A stretch of DNA of 64,000 nucleotides. Source: Burkholderiales bacterium (GTDB lineage Bacteria > Pseudomonadota > Gammaproteobacteria > Burkholderiales > Ga0077523). The stretch lies in the NCBI GenBank assembly GCA_019745565.1, contig JAIESW010000017.1:54517-118516 (forward strand), written 5' to 3'. Positions 1 to 8,508 of this stretch are shown here, piece after piece (within the stretch, counting starts at the first letter, position 1; each line of letters opens with the position of its first letter). The notes beneath the pieces are model-generated. The model was given only the letters and a program-made list of their open reading frames with translations, was not told where the DNA came from and ran no database searches. The translations under genes were made by a program, and so were the position numbers.

Positions 1-1172
1 TAGATGCCCTCGAGATCGTCCGAGACCGTGGTGAGGTAGCAGCTCGACAGCTGGGACCGGCGCGTGCCCGAATTGAACAGGGTCGGGGTCGAGCTCATGA
101 AGTCGAAGCTCGAGAGCACGTTGTAGAACTCGATGGCACGGGCCTCCCGCTCCACCTCGTTCAGGGCGAGACCCATGGCCACCCGCATGAAGAACGCCTG
201 GGGCAGCTCGATGCGCTGGCCGCGCACGTGCAGGAAATAGCGGTCGTACAGGGTCTGCAGGCCCAGGTAGCCGAACTTGAGGTCGCGCGACGCATCCAGG
301 GCACGGCCGAGGGAATCGAGATCGAAGCGGCCGAGGCGCTCGTCCAGCAGCTCGGCCTCGATGCCGCGCTTGATGAACTTGGGGAAGTAGTCGGCGTAGC
401 GCTCGTTCATTTCGCCCTGGGTCACGTCCTGGCCCAGCACCTCGTGGCGGACGCTGTTCAGCAGCAGGCGCGCCGTGACGTAGCTGTACGCCGGGTCCTT
501 CTCGATCAGCGCGCGGGCCGCCAGCACCGAACCCTTGCGCACCTCGTCCATGGGCACGCCTTCGTACAGATCCTTCAGCACGCTCTGCAGGATCAGCGAC
601 GGATCGACCGCCGAGCCCAGACCTTCGCAAGCGTCCTTCATGAGACCGGTCAGGCGCGCGATATCGAGGGGCCGCCTGGCGCCGTTTTCCGTCACGTTGA
701 CCACGCCCGGCTGCGCCACTGGCGGCACCTGGGCTTCCTTCGCCCGCGCCCGCTCGCGCGCCCGCTCCTCGCGGTAGAGCACGTAGGCTCGCGCCACGTC
801 GTGCTCGCCGGAACGCATCAGCGACAGCTCGACCTGGTCCTGGATATCCTCGATGTGCAGCGTGCCGCCGGTGGGCTGGCGGCGCATCAGCGCACCCACC
901 ACTTGGTCGGTCAGGCCGGCGACCAGCTCGCGCACGCGCGCCGACGCCGCCCCCTGCCCGCCGTTCACCGCGATGAACGCCTTGGTCATCGCGACACTGA
1001 TCTTGCCGGGCTCGAAGCCCACCACCGACCCGTTGCGCCGGATCACCTTGAACTCCGCGAAGCGCGGATCGCGCGCGGCCGCCTGCTCGTGCAGTGCGAA
1101 AGCCGAAGGCGCGATGCCTGCCACGGGACCCGTCAACGCTTCATTGCCCTGCGTGGTGGTCACCACTTGCAT
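1..1172 (-). CDS. nrdA: Ribonucleoside-diphosphate reductase alpha subunit, class Ia type (5' part, runs off window)
   Basis: Reduces ribonucleoside diphosphates to deoxyribonucleotides for DNA synthesis. About 390 N-terminal residues are visible; the rest lies beyond position 1. An ATP-cone regulatory domain lies at about residues 40-145, with FKVIRRNGSVVGFEPGKIS at its start. The large R1 domain follows. Near the window edge the segment FMSSTPTLFNSGTRRSQLSS leads into a Cys (SSCYL), which matches the first redox-active cysteine of the NrdA active site. The start ATG at 1172 has AAGGAA about 7 nt upstream. The promoter and NrdR boxes upstream support this identity. No partner nrdB is in view. 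The open frame runs off the window edge without a stop. Confidence 0.93.
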   Translation of the reverse strand, partial: MQVVTTTQGNEALTGPVAGIAPSAFALHEQAAARDPRFAEFKVIRRNGSVVGFEPGKISVAMTKAFIAVNGGQGAASARVRELVAGLTDQVVGALMRRQPTGGTLHIEDIQDQVELSLMRSGEHDVARAYVLYREERARERARAKEAQVPPVAQPGVVNVTENGARRPLDIARLTGLMKDACEGLGSAVDPSLILQSVLKDLYEGVPMDEVRKGSVLAARALIEKDPAYSYVTARLLLNSVRHEVLGQDVTQGEMNERYADYFPKFIKRGIEAELLDERLGRFDLDSLGRALDASRDLKFGYLGLQTLYDRYFLHVRGQRIELPQAFFMRVAMGLALNEVEREARAIEFYNVLSSFDFMSSTPTLFNSGTRRSQLSSCYLTTVSDDLEGI

Positions 1173-1247
1173 TCGTTATTCCTTCCCTGTGCCGTTCTGA
1201 TCGGTGCCGTCGTGGGTTCGTGAATGCGCGATTTCCTCACCGAGCGG

Positions 1248-1263
1248 GCACCACATGTTGTGC
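1248..1263. promoter_or_regulatory. Second, weaker NrdR box
   Basis: GCACCACATGTTGTGC is nearly palindromic and matches 11 of 16 positions of the NrdR consensus ACACAATATATTGTGT. Its start lies 52 bp (about five helical turns) from the start of the stronger box. NrdR normally binds paired boxes on one face of the helix, so the phasing fits. Confidence 0.6.
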
Positions 1264-1299
1264 GCATTTCGTCGCATCACCACCAACTGTGGCAGCGCG

Positions 1300-1315
1300 A
1301 CACAATATCTTGTGT
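1300..1315. promoter_or_regulatory. NrdR box upstream of nrdA
   Basis: ACACAATATCTTGTGT matches 15 of 16 positions of the NrdR consensus. NrdR is the ATP/dATP-sensing repressor of ribonucleotide reductase genes. The box lies just downstream of the predicted -10, inside the initially transcribed region, so a bound repressor could block initiation. Confidence 0.85.
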
Positions 1316-1336
1316 TCTCTCACGCTACTGAGAACA
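1313..1336. promoter_or_regulatory. Inverted repeat at nrdA transcription start
   Basis: TGTTCTC (1313-1319) and GAGAACA (1330-1336) form perfect 7-bp arms around a 10-nt spacer, between the NrdR box and the -10. It overlaps the expected start site, so it could be a second operator. I do not recognise the binding protein. Confidence 0.4.
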
Positions 1337-1337
1337 A

Positions 1338-1365
1338 ATTCTAGTAGCGGATGAGTTGGTGTCAA
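1338..1365 (-). promoter_or_regulatory. Sigma-70 promoter of nrdA
   Basis: Read on the minus strand, a perfect -35 TTGACA (1360-1365) and a -10 TAGAAT (1338-1343) are separated by 16 nt. The start codon lies 166 nt downstream, leaving a long leader that holds the NrdR boxes. Confidence 0.75.
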
Positions 1366-1387
1366 GAAGTTTATGTTCCAAAACGGA

Positions 1388-1407
1388 ATGTCGTTGCGAA
1401 ACGACAT
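1388..1407. other. 8-bp hairpin with GCGA loop
   Basis: ATGTCGTT and AACGACAT pair perfectly around a GCGA tetraloop (GNRA class), between the deacetylase stop and the nrdA promoter. It lacks a T-run immediately after the stem on either strand. It may be a weak terminator for the deacetylase gene or an operator. Confidence 0.35.
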
Positions 1408-1450
1408 GCTCGACGCGCACGAAAAGCGCGCGCGAATGCGCATCGATGCG

Positions 1451-2356
1451 TCAGTCTTGGGCGAGACAATCGCGCGCGGCGCGCACCGTCGCGAGGTGGA
1501 TGTCGACGGTGACGTCGATGTCGCGACCGTAGCCGCCGGCCATCGCGACGGCGACCGGCACGCCGGCATCGCGCAGCAGTTCGAACACCAGGCGGTCACG
1601 CATCAGCAGGCCGCGAGTGGTCAGCGCCAGCCGGCCGAGCCGATCGTCTTCGTGCGGATCTGCTCCGGAAAGGTAGATGGCGAGGTCCGGCTGGCTCGCC
1701 GACAGCGCGCGGCAAAGCGCCGGCTCCAACGCCGCCAGGTAGGCTTCGTCACCGGTCCCATCGGGCAGTTCCACGTCGAGATCGCTCGCTTCCTTGCGAA
1801 AGGGGAAGTTCCTCGCGCCGTGGAGCGACAGCGTGAACACGGTCGGATCGCCGGCGAGGATCGCCGCCGTGCCGTTGCCCTGGTGCACGTCGCAATCGAC
1901 CACCAGCACCCGGCGCACCCGCCCCTCGGCCTGCATCGCCAGCGCGGCGATCGCCGCGTCGTTGAACACGCAGTAGCCCTCGCCGTGATCGCGGAACGCG
2001 TGATGGGTGCCGCCGGCCAGGTTGACGCCGACACCAAGTTCGAGGGCTGCCCGGCACGCCTCGATGGTGGCGCCGCTGGACCGGCGCGACCGCTCCACCA
2101 TCTCCGGCGACCAGGGAAAGCCGATGCGGCGGATCTCGGCGGCAGACAGCTCACCTGCCTGCACGCGCCGCAGATACTCGCGGTCATGGGCCCGCAGGAT
2201 CTCTTCATCCGTCGCCGCGTGCGGCACGGTCAACGGATCGGTGCCATTCAGTCCTTCGGCCAGTACCCGTTCGCGCAGCATGCGGTACTTGGCCATGGGG
2301 AAGCGATGGCCGGTCGGCAGCGGCAGGACGTAGTGGTCGGTGTAGAAGATCCTCAA
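1451..2356 (-). CDS. Histone deacetylase-family (AcuC/HDAC-like) amidohydrolase
   Basis: A 301-residue zinc-dependent deacetylase fold enzyme. Bacterial members remove acetyl groups from acetylpolyamines, acetyl-lysine or similar amides; the substrate here is unknown. Visible active-site motifs are GGTHHAFRDHGEGYCVFND (the His pair at about 118-119), DCDVHQGNG (zinc ligands near 156 and 158), SGADPHEDDRLG (third zinc-ligand Asp) and a late GGYGRD with the catalytic Tyr. The N-terminus MRIFYTDHYVLPLPTGHRFP is typical of the family, so the start is secure. It lies 16 bp behind ampD on the same strand, so the two are probably co-transcribed. Confidence 0.88.
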   Translation of the reverse strand: MRIFYTDHYVLPLPTGHRFPMAKYRMLRERVLAEGLNGTDPLTVPHAATDEEILRAHDREYLRRVQAGELSAAEIRRIGFPWSPEMVERSRRSSGATIEACRAALELGVGVNLAGGTHHAFRDHGEGYCVFNDAAIAALAMQAEGRVRRVLVVDCDVHQGNGTAAILAGDPTVFTLSLHGARNFPFRKEASDLDVELPDGTGDEAYLAALEPALCRALSASQPDLAIYLSGADPHEDDRLGRLALTTRGLLMRDRLVFELLRDAGVPVAVAMAGGYGRDIDVTVDIHLATVRAARDCLAQD

Positions 2357-2372
2357 ACCGGCGACTCGACCG

Positions 2373-2936
2373 TCACCGTGCGGCGATGGCCTCGCGATAC
2401 CGCGCCCAGTCGAAATGCGGCCCCGGGTCGGTCTTGCGGCCCGGGGCGATGTCGGAATGCCCCTGGATATCGGTGATCGGATAGCGCGCCTGCAGCGCCC
2501 GCGTCAGCGGGGCCAGCGCCGCGTACTGCGCGTCGGTGAAGGGCAACGTGTCCGTGCCTTCCAGTTCGACGCCGACCGAGAAGTCGTTGCACCGGGTCCG
2601 CCCGCGCCAGTTCGATTCGCCCGCATGCCACGCGCGCGCCGCGCAACCCACGAACTGGATCAGTTCGCCGTCGCGCCGGATCAGGAAGTGCGACGAGACG
2701 CGCAGCCCGCGGATGCGTTCGTAGTAAGGATGGGCGGAATGGTCGAGCCGGTCCAGGAACAGATCGATGATGCCCGGGCCGCCGAACTCGTCGGGCGGCA
2801 GGCTGATGTTGTGGATCACCAGCAGTTCGACCGCCGCACCGTCGGGACGGGCGTCGAAGTGCGGGGATGGGAGGCGGCGGGCGCCGGACATCCACCCTTC
2901 TATATTGAAGGCGCCGAAGGATGCCCGTTCGGTCAT
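2373..2936 (-). CDS. ampD: 1,6-anhydro-N-acetylmuramyl-L-alanine amidase
   Basis: A cytoplasmic amidase that splits the peptide from anhydro-muropeptides during cell-wall recycling; in many bacteria it also controls AmpR-driven beta-lactamase. The 187-residue amidase_2 protein carries zinc-ligand segments LLVIHNISLPP near the N-terminus and GHSDIAPGRKTDPGPHFDW at the C-terminus, plus the family segment FSVGVELEG. The frame is open further upstream, but that part is translated palindromic repeat. The ATG at 2936 (MTERASFGAFNIEGW) fits the family length. It lies directly upstream of the deacetylase gene. Confidence 0.92.
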   Translation of the reverse strand: MTERASFGAFNIEGWMSGARRLPSPHFDARPDGAAVELLVIHNISLPPDEFGGPGIIDLFLDRLDHSAHPYYERIRGLRVSSHFLIRRDGELIQFVGCAARAWHAGESNWRGRTRCNDFSVGVELEGTDTLPFTDAQYAALAPLTRALQARYPITDIQGHSDIAPGRKTDPGPHFDWARYREAIAAR

Positions 2937-2949
2937 CGGAACTTCATTG

Positions 2950-3040
2950 CCCCCATCCCAGCCTTCCCCCACCGCAGGTGGGAGAAGGGGTGGCTGCGCC
3001 ACCCCTCCCCCGGCTCTGCCGGGGAAGGTTAGGGCGGGGG
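2950..3040. repeat. Intergenic palindromic repeat, copy 1
   Basis: The outer ends read CCCCCATCCCAGCC and GGTTAGGGCGGGGG. Inside are two hairpins, CCCCCACC/GGTGGG and CCCCCGGC/GCCGGGG. The same modules recur near 25.6, 28.1, 32.9, 40.3, 45.4, 60.1 and 63.9 kb. It fills the gap between pilR and ampD and could act as a transcription barrier. Confidence 0.85.
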
Positions 3041-3065
3041 TGGAGACGCACGACTGCTCCACCGC

Positions 3066-4436
3066 TCACTCGATACCCAGCCGCTCCATGCGGTAGCGGA
3101 TCGACCGGAACGTGATCCCCAGCAGCTTGGCGGCCGCGGTCCGGTTGTAGCGCGTCTTCTCCAGCGCCTCCAGGATCGCTTCCTTCTCCACACCGTCCAG
3201 GTAGTCCTGCAACGGCCACTTGCCGTTGCTGCCCGCGGGCGGCGCATCGCGCTCCACGATCTCGGGCGGGGTGAGCTGCAGGTCTTCCTCGGTGATCTTG
3301 CCGTTGGTGCACAGCGCCAGCGCCCGCTCGAGGATGTTCTCCAGTTCGCGCACGTTGCCGGGAAAGTCGTACTGCTGCAGCGCCTTCATGGCGCCGGGCT
3401 CGATCTCGGGGCGGGCGCCGGGCGCGCCGCGGGCGAGCCGGTCGAGGATCGCGTTCGCGAACACCGGGACGTCCTCACGCCGGTCGCGCAGCGCCGGCAT
3501 GCGCAGCTCGATCACGTTCAACCGGTAATAGAGATCGTGCCGGAACTTGCCGCCCTCCACGCATTCGCTCAGGTTCTGGTGGGTCGCGCTGATGATGCGC
3601 ACGTCCACCGGCTCCTCCTGGGTAGAGCCGACCTTGCGGACCTTCTTCTCCTGGATCACGCGCAGCAGCTTGACCTGCATGGGCAGCGGCAGGTCCGCCA
3701 CCTCGTCGAGGAACAGCGTGCCGCCGTGGGCCGCCTGGAAGAAGCCGTCGCGGTCCGACTCGGCGCCGGTGAAGGCCCCCTTCCGGTAGCCGAAGAACTC
3801 GCTCTCCATCAGGTTTTCGGGGATGGCGCCGCAGTTGACCGGCATGAACGGTTTGTCGCGCCGGACGCTCTTCTGGTGGATCAGGCGCGCCGCCAGTTCC
3901 TTGCCGCTGCCGGACTCGCCGGTCACGTGCACCGGGGCTTCGCTCCGGGCCACCTTATCGATCATGTCGCGGACATGCTGCATGATCGGCGAGCTGCCGA
4001 TCAGCGTCTGTTCGCTCGAGGTCTTGGGCTGGCCGCCCTGGGGCAGCGACAGCGCCGACTTGACGAGGGTCCGCAGCTGCTCGAGGGACACGGGCTTCGC
4101 GAGGTAGTCGAAAGCCCCCGCCTTGAGGGCGGCCACCGCGTTTTCGGTGTTGCCGTGGGCCGTGATCACCGCCACCGGCAGATCGCGGACGTGCTGGGAG
4201 GCGTACTCCACGACCTGCAGGCCCTCGCCGTCCGGCAACCGCATGTCGGTGAGGCACAGGTCGAAATGCCCGGTCTTCACCTTCTCGATCGCCTGCGCGA
4301 CGCTCATGGCGCGCTCCACCTCGAGGCCCATGCGTAAGAGCGTCAATTCGATCAATTCGAGGATGTCCTCCTCGTCGTCGACGATCAGCACATTCCGGGT
4401 GACCGTGCCGGTCGGGCCCTGTTCCTTGCGCTTCAA
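3066..4436 (-). CDS. pilR: Sigma-54-dependent response regulator of type IV pili
   Basis: An NtrC-type response regulator that activates RpoN promoters, classically the pilin gene, when phosphorylated by PilS. Its 456 residues hold a receiver domain (VLIVDDEEDILEL, phospho-acceptor Asp64 in LTDMRLPDG). The AAA+ domain follows, with Walker A GESGSGKE, the sigma-54 contact loop GAFTGA and LFLDEVADLPL. A C-terminal Fis-type helix-turn-helix (NRTAAAKLLGITFRSIRYRM) ends the protein. The best start is a TTG at 4436 because a near-perfect AGGAGGT ribosome site precedes it. It lies 34 bp downstream of pilS on the same strand. No pilin gene is in the window. Confidence 0.93.
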   Translation of the reverse strand: MKRKEQGPTGTVTRNVLIVDDEEDILELIELTLLRMGLEVERAMSVAQAIEKVKTGHFDLCLTDMRLPDGEGLQVVEYASQHVRDLPVAVITAHGNTENAVAALKAGAFDYLAKPVSLEQLRTLVKSALSLPQGGQPKTSSEQTLIGSSPIMQHVRDMIDKVARSEAPVHVTGESGSGKELAARLIHQKSVRRDKPFMPVNCGAIPENLMESEFFGYRKGAFTGAESDRDGFFQAAHGGTLFLDEVADLPLPMQVKLLRVIQEKKVRKVGSTQEEPVDVRIISATHQNLSECVEGGKFRHDLYYRLNVIELRMPALRDRREDVPVFANAILDRLARGAPGARPEIEPGAMKALQQYDFPGNVRELENILERALALCTNGKITEEDLQLTPPEIVERDAPPAGSNGKWPLQDYLDGVEKEAILEALEKTRYNRTAAAKLLGITFRSIRYRMERLGIE

Positions 4437-4470
4437 GATCTACCTCCTCACGCGGCGCGCCGCCATGGGC

Positions 4471-6084
4471 TCACGCGCTCCTGATGATCATCGTGAACTG
4501 AGCCCCGGCACTGCGCTCGACATAGGACAACGTGGCGCCGTTGGCCTCGCACACCTCGCGCGCGATGTAGAGTCCGAGCCCCGTACCGGACGAAGCCGTC
4601 GTGAAGAACGGTTCGAACAGGTGCGCTCGGAGCGCTTCGGCGATTCCCGGGCCATCGTCGATAACGCTCAATTCTATCGTATTGACCGGCGTTCCCGGGC
4701 CTACCGTGATGCGGACGCTGCCCGGCTTGCGCTGGCAGTACCGCAAGGCGTTGCGGCACAGGTTCCACATGATCTGGTTGAGGTGGCTGCGGTCGAACAT
4801 GACGGCCGGCTCTGTGGCGAATTCCAGGGCGATGATGTCGCCGGACACCTTCTCGATCTGGCAGAACTGGCTGGTGAAGTTGCGCAGGAAGTCGCCCAGG
4901 GAGAAGGTCTCGCGCACCGCTCGATCGCGGCGGTTCAGCTTGAGCACGTCCTGCACCATGCGGTCGAGGCGCTGGACGTTGTCGTGGATGATCTCGAGCA
5001 GCCGCCCGGACGAATCCGGGATCTCGCCCTCCTCCTGCAGCAGCTCGGTGGCGTGGTTGATCGCCGAGAGCGGATTGCGGATTTCGTGGGCGATGTTGGC
5101 GGTCAGGCGCCCGAGCGAGGCCAGTTTCATCTGTTGCGCCTGGGACTGGATGCGCGTCAGATCCTCGATGAAGATGACGACACCGCGCTGGTGCTCCTTG
5201 CCCACCGGCACGAAGCGCGCCGCGGTCAGCTTCTGCGACAGGATGGTGCGCATGGGGTCGAACCCCGCATCGGGGTTCTCCTGCCAGCGGGCGAGGCGCG
5301 CAGCCACGCCGGGGTTGTAGTCCTTGAGCGCCACCTCCCGCTCCTTGGGCAGGGGCCCCAGCAGTTCCTCGGCTCGGGCGTTCAGCTGCTTCACCGTCCC
5401 CTGGCCATCGACCACGATGACGCCGTCCTGCATATCCTGCATCACCAGCTGGCTCACCTGGGCCATGCTCGCCACGTCCACCTCGCGCTGGGCGGCCAGC
5501 TGCTCGCTCGCCACGACCCGCTTGGCGAGCGCATGGGCGAGCCACGCGGTGGCGAAATAGCCGATCGAGAGCAGGCCGGCCTGCAGGTACATCGCGTAGC
5601 TGCCGTAGAAGAACAGCACCTCGTAGGTGTGTTCCAGCAGGACGGCCACCGCTGCCAGCGAGGCATAGAACAGCGTGAGCCGCCCGCGGCTGATGATGCC
5701 GGCGGCGGCCAGGTTCGCGAGCAGCAGCAGGCCCAGCCCGCTCGAGATGCCCCCGCTCGCGTGCAACAGCAACACCACGAACACGATGTCCGCGCAGACC
5801 TGCATGGCGATCTGCAGCTGGAACCCGGGCCGATGCGCGCTGATCGTGATGAACGAGGCTGCCGCGAACAGCGCGTAGGCCACGCTCACCGACAGGAACA
5901 GCGGCTTGTTCCACGACCCGAACAGCAGGTTCTGCCCGACCACGATGGTGGACGCGAGCAGCAGGCCCGCCACGGCCAGCCGGTAGGTATTGAAGTAGAA
6001 CAGCGAGCGCCAGTAGGTGCTCGGGTAGTCCATCTCCCGGCCGAGCGGCAGGGACAGGGTCGGGACGGCGGCGGCCTCGCTCAT
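4471..6084 (-). CDS. pilS: Type IV pilus sensor histidine kinase
   Basis: The membrane sensor kinase that phosphorylates PilR. Its 537 residues start with about six transmembrane helices (residues 30-200). A PAS-like region follows (VMQDMQDGVIVVDGQGTVK). Next are the H-box NIAHEIRNPLSAINHATELL with the phosphorylated His, the N-box MWNLCRNALRYC, and the G boxes VIDDGPGI and TGLGLYIAREV. Order and spacing with pilR match the usual operon. The first gene of this run is probably the small PP0621-type protein 18 bp upstream. Confidence 0.92.
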   Translation of the reverse strand: MSEAAAVPTLSLPLGREMDYPSTYWRSLFYFNTYRLAVAGLLLASTIVVGQNLLFGSWNKPLFLSVSVAYALFAAASFITISAHRPGFQLQIAMQVCADIVFVVLLLHASGGISSGLGLLLLANLAAAGIISRGRLTLFYASLAAVAVLLEHTYEVLFFYGSYAMYLQAGLLSIGYFATAWLAHALAKRVVASEQLAAQREVDVASMAQVSQLVMQDMQDGVIVVDGQGTVKQLNARAEELLGPLPKEREVALKDYNPGVAARLARWQENPDAGFDPMRTILSQKLTAARFVPVGKEHQRGVVIFIEDLTRIQSQAQQMKLASLGRLTANIAHEIRNPLSAINHATELLQEEGEIPDSSGRLLEIIHDNVQRLDRMVQDVLKLNRRDRAVRETFSLGDFLRNFTSQFCQIEKVSGDIIALEFATEPAVMFDRSHLNQIMWNLCRNALRYCQRKPGSVRITVGPGTPVNTIELSVIDDGPGIAEALRAHLFEPFFTTASSGTGLGLYIAREVCEANGATLSYVERSAGAQFTMIIRSA

Positions 6085-6102
6085 GCGCGCCGGCGCACCG
6101 CT

Positions 6103-6354
6103 CTACTTGTCGCGCCGCGAGACGCCGAGCTTGCGGTGCTCGTCACTGCAGTAGTGGGAACCCTGCGACAGGAAGCTCTCGCTCTTGGGCAGATGCACGC
6201 CGCATTGCGCACACTGCACCATGTCCTCGCTGCCCGGCTGAGCAGCCTTTTCGGGACGCGCCGCCTCGTCCTGGCGGGCGATCGCGCGCTTGTAGTTCTT
6301 GAGCAGGACGTAGACGATCGCTACGACCGCCACGAGGAGCAGAAGCTTGGCCAA
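6103..6354 (-). CDS. PP0621-family small membrane protein
   Basis: One hydrophobic helix (AKLLLLVAVVAIVYVLLKNY) is followed by a soluble tail. The tail has a CAQCGVHLP pair and a later Cys and His (HYCSDEH), arranged like a small metal-binding ribbon. This matches the PP0621-type proteins often found beside pilS in Betaproteobacteria. I favour a TTG start at 6354, which gives 83 residues beginning just before the helix as in the family. An ATG at 6429 would add 25 residues unlike the family. Function unknown. Confidence 0.75.
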   Translation of the reverse strand: MAKLLLLVAVVAIVYVLLKNYKRAIARQDEAARPEKAAQPGSEDMVQCAQCGVHLPKSESFLSQGSHYCSDEHRKLGVSRRDK

Positions 6355-6514
6355 AGTCGGGTGGTGCTCCCAAGTGAGGAGTCGCGAGCCGAGGCGACCC
6401 GCAACTCCGATTGGTCGGCCTTGTACCACAGCGCGTCGGCGGGCGCCAATCGCGCGCGCCCACGACTCCGGATTGTGTCCCGCACGACCGTGATCGGCGG
6501 GAAGACCAACGAAT

Positions 6515-6591
<77 letters not shown>

Positions 6592-6648
6592 AAGCGTCGA
6601 TGGCGACGTGCTGCCATCGTGCGACCCGATCCTACCAGCAGCGATCCG

Positions 6649-7647
6649 CTAGAAGTCCCGGCTCACCGAGAAAGCCGCCAAGTCTAGCAGACTCTCCCGG
6701 TACTGCGAATGCGGCAACGCGTTCAGCGCCGCACGCGCAAGCTGCGCTTCGCGTTCGGCCACCGACCGTGCGTAATCAAGTGCGTGGGTCGCCTCGACGG
6801 CACGCACGACCGGGTCGAAATCGGCGATCCCGCCTTGCTCGATCGCGTGCCGCACCACCGCCGCCTGGTCCGGCGTGCCGGCCCGCATGGCGTGGATCAG
6901 TGGTAGCGTGGGTTTGCCCTCGGCGAGGTCGTCGCCCAGGTTCTTGCCGGTCGCAGCCCGATCGCCGGAGTAGTCGAGGACATCGTCGATCAACTGGAAG
7001 GCGGTTCCGAGGTGCATGCCGTAGCTCGCCATCGCATTCTCGATCTCGGCGCCCACCCCGGCCAGCACGGGGCCGAGCCGCCCCGCTGCCTCGAACAGCT
7101 TCGCGGTCTTGTAGCGGATGACGTGAAGGTAGGCCTCTTCCGTGATGTCCGCATCGTGCACGTTCATCAGCTGCAGCACTTCGCCCTCGGCGATCACATT
7201 GGTCGCTTCGGACAGCACCTCCATCACGCGCATGTTGCGAACCTCGACCATCATCTGGAACGCTCGCGAGTACAGGAAGTCGCCCACGAGCACCGAGGCC
7301 GGGTTGCCGAAAGAGGCATTGGCCGTCGCGCGGCCCCGGCGCATCTCCGAGCCGTCGACCACGTCGTCGTGCAGCAAGGTGGCGGTATGGATGAACTCCA
7401 CCACGGCGGCGAGTTCGTGCACGTGGGCCCCGCGCAGCCCGCAGGCACCCGCGCCTAGAATCACCAGCACGGGGCGCAGGCGCTTGCCACCGCTGCCGAT
7501 GATGTACTCGCTCACCTGCCGGACCAGCACCACCTCCGAATGGAGGCGGCGGCGGATGACGGCGTCCACGGCCTGCATGTCGTCCGCCACGAACCGGCGG
7601 AGATCGTCTAGGGACAAGGAAGAGGCCCGGGTCAGAAAGACGACCAT
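6649..7647 (-). CDS. ispB: Octaprenyl diphosphate synthase
   Basis: A trans-polyprenyl synthase that extends farnesyl diphosphate to make the ubiquinone side chain. The 332-residue protein has GSGGKRLRPVLVIL near residue 52, the first Asp-rich motif LLHDDVVDGSEMRRG, the KTAKLFEAAGRLG segment, and the second Asp motif LIDDVLDYSGD. Length and start fit IspB. It diverges from rplU across a 168-bp gap, as in many proteobacteria. The chain-length assignment (C40) is from neighbourhood and overall similarity, not proven. Confidence 0.9.
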   Translation of the reverse strand: MVVFLTRASSLSLDDLRRFVADDMQAVDAVIRRRLHSEVVLVRQVSEYIIGSGGKRLRPVLVILGAGACGLRGAHVHELAAVVEFIHTATLLHDDVVDGSEMRRGRATANASFGNPASVLVGDFLYSRAFQMMVEVRNMRVMEVLSEATNVIAEGEVLQLMNVHDADITEEAYLHVIRYKTAKLFEAAGRLGPVLAGVGAEIENAMASYGMHLGTAFQLIDDVLDYSGDRAATGKNLGDDLAEGKPTLPLIHAMRAGTPDQAAVVRHAIEQGGIADFDPVVRAVEATHALDYARSVAEREAQLARAALNALPHSQYRESLLDLAAFSVSRDF

Positions 7648-7723
7648 GGTAGGAACCGGCCAAAACCACTGTCAAGGCGGCCCGGAGAGCGGCGGGGCCC
7701 ATCCCGGCGGGAGGTTTCCCAGT

Positions 7724-7752
7724 TTGACTAAGGTCCCCGGTTTTCGTACTAT
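7724..7752 (+). promoter_or_regulatory. Sigma-70 promoter of rplU-rpmA
   Basis: A -35 TTGACT (7724-7729) and a -10 TACTAT (7747-7752) with the ideal 17-nt spacer, 64 nt before the rplU start. It is the only clear promoter between the divergent ispB and rplU. Confidence 0.75.
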
Positions 7753-7815
7753 CCCCGGCTTTTCGCGAAGTCGCGCCCTCCAGCAGTCCGGGCACGCATT
7801 TACCGGAGTCATTCC

Positions 7816-8130
7816 ATGTACGCGGTCATCAAAACCGGCGGCAAGCAGTACCGGGTCAGCGCCGGGGAGAAGGTTAGGGTCGAGACCCTCGATGCCGAAG
7901 TCGGCTCGGAAGTGGTGCTCGATCAGGTGCTGATGGTCGCCGACGGCGACAAGGTCACCCTGGGCAAGCCTCTCCTCGCCGGCGCTGCCGTCAAGGCCAC
8001 CGTGGTCGCCCACGGGCGCGGCGACAAGGTCCGGATCTTCAAGCATCGCCGTCGCAAGCACTACCAGAAGCACGCAGGCCATCGCCAGAACTACACCGAG
8101 ATCCAGATCTCGGGCATCTCGGCCGGTTAA
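7816..8130 (+). CDS. rplU: 50S ribosomal protein L21
   Basis: A 104-residue ribosomal protein that binds 23S rRNA in the large subunit. It starts with the hallmark [19 protein letters not shown] and ends with the basic segment [20 protein letters not shown], the L21 signature region. It is full length and followed 12 bp later by rpmA, the standard pairing. Confidence 0.98.
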   Translation: MYAVIKTGGKQYRVSAGEKVRVETLDAEVGSEVVLDQVLMVADGDKVTLGKPLLAGAAVKATVVAHGRGDKVRIFKHRRRKHYQKHAGHRQNYTEIQISGISAG

Positions 8131-8142
8131 GGAGAAGCATCC

Positions 8143-8406
8143 ATGGCACACAAGAAAGCAGGCGGCAGCTCACGCAACGGCCGCGATTCCGAGTCGAAAC
8201 GCCTCGGGGTGAAGCGCTACGGCGGGCAACTCGTCTCGGCCGGCAGCATCCTGGTCCGGCAACGCGGCACTCAAGTGCACGCGGGCGACAACGTCGGCAT
8301 CGGCAAGGACCACACGCTGTTCGCCAAGGTCGACGGTCACGTGCAATTCGGCGTCAAGGGCCCGACCAAGCGCAAGACGGTCAACATCATCCCCGCCGCT
8401 GCCTGA
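8143..8406 (+). CDS. rpmA: 50S ribosomal protein L27
   Basis: An 87-residue large-subunit protein whose N-terminus reaches the peptidyl-transferase centre. [20 protein letters not shown] and the signature [15 protein letters not shown] are both present. The start has GGAGAAG about 6 nt upstream. Forms the rplU-rpmA operon, closed by the hairpin terminator at 8431. Confidence 0.98.
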   Translation: MAHKKAGGSSRNGRDSESKRLGVKRYGGQLVSAGSILVRQRGTQVHAGDNVGIGKDHTLFAKVDGHVQFGVKGPTKRKTVNIIPAAA

Positions 8407-8430
8407 CGCGCGCCGCACCGGCACCACCGG

Positions 8431-8461
8431 AAAAGCCCTATCGTTCGCGGTAGGGCTTTTT
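8431..8461 (+). terminator. Rho-independent terminator after rpmA
   Basis: AAAAGCCCTATCG and CGGTAGGGCTTTT form a 13-bp stem (one G-T wobble) capped by a TTCG loop and followed by T. The A-rich left arm makes it potentially bidirectional. obgE begins 48 bp further on, so obgE may have its own promoter or rely on read-through. Confidence 0.85.
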
Positions 8462-8508
8462 AGTTTCCGGCCGCCGGTCCATCGCAACCGCGTGCATCGC
8501 ACTGAACC

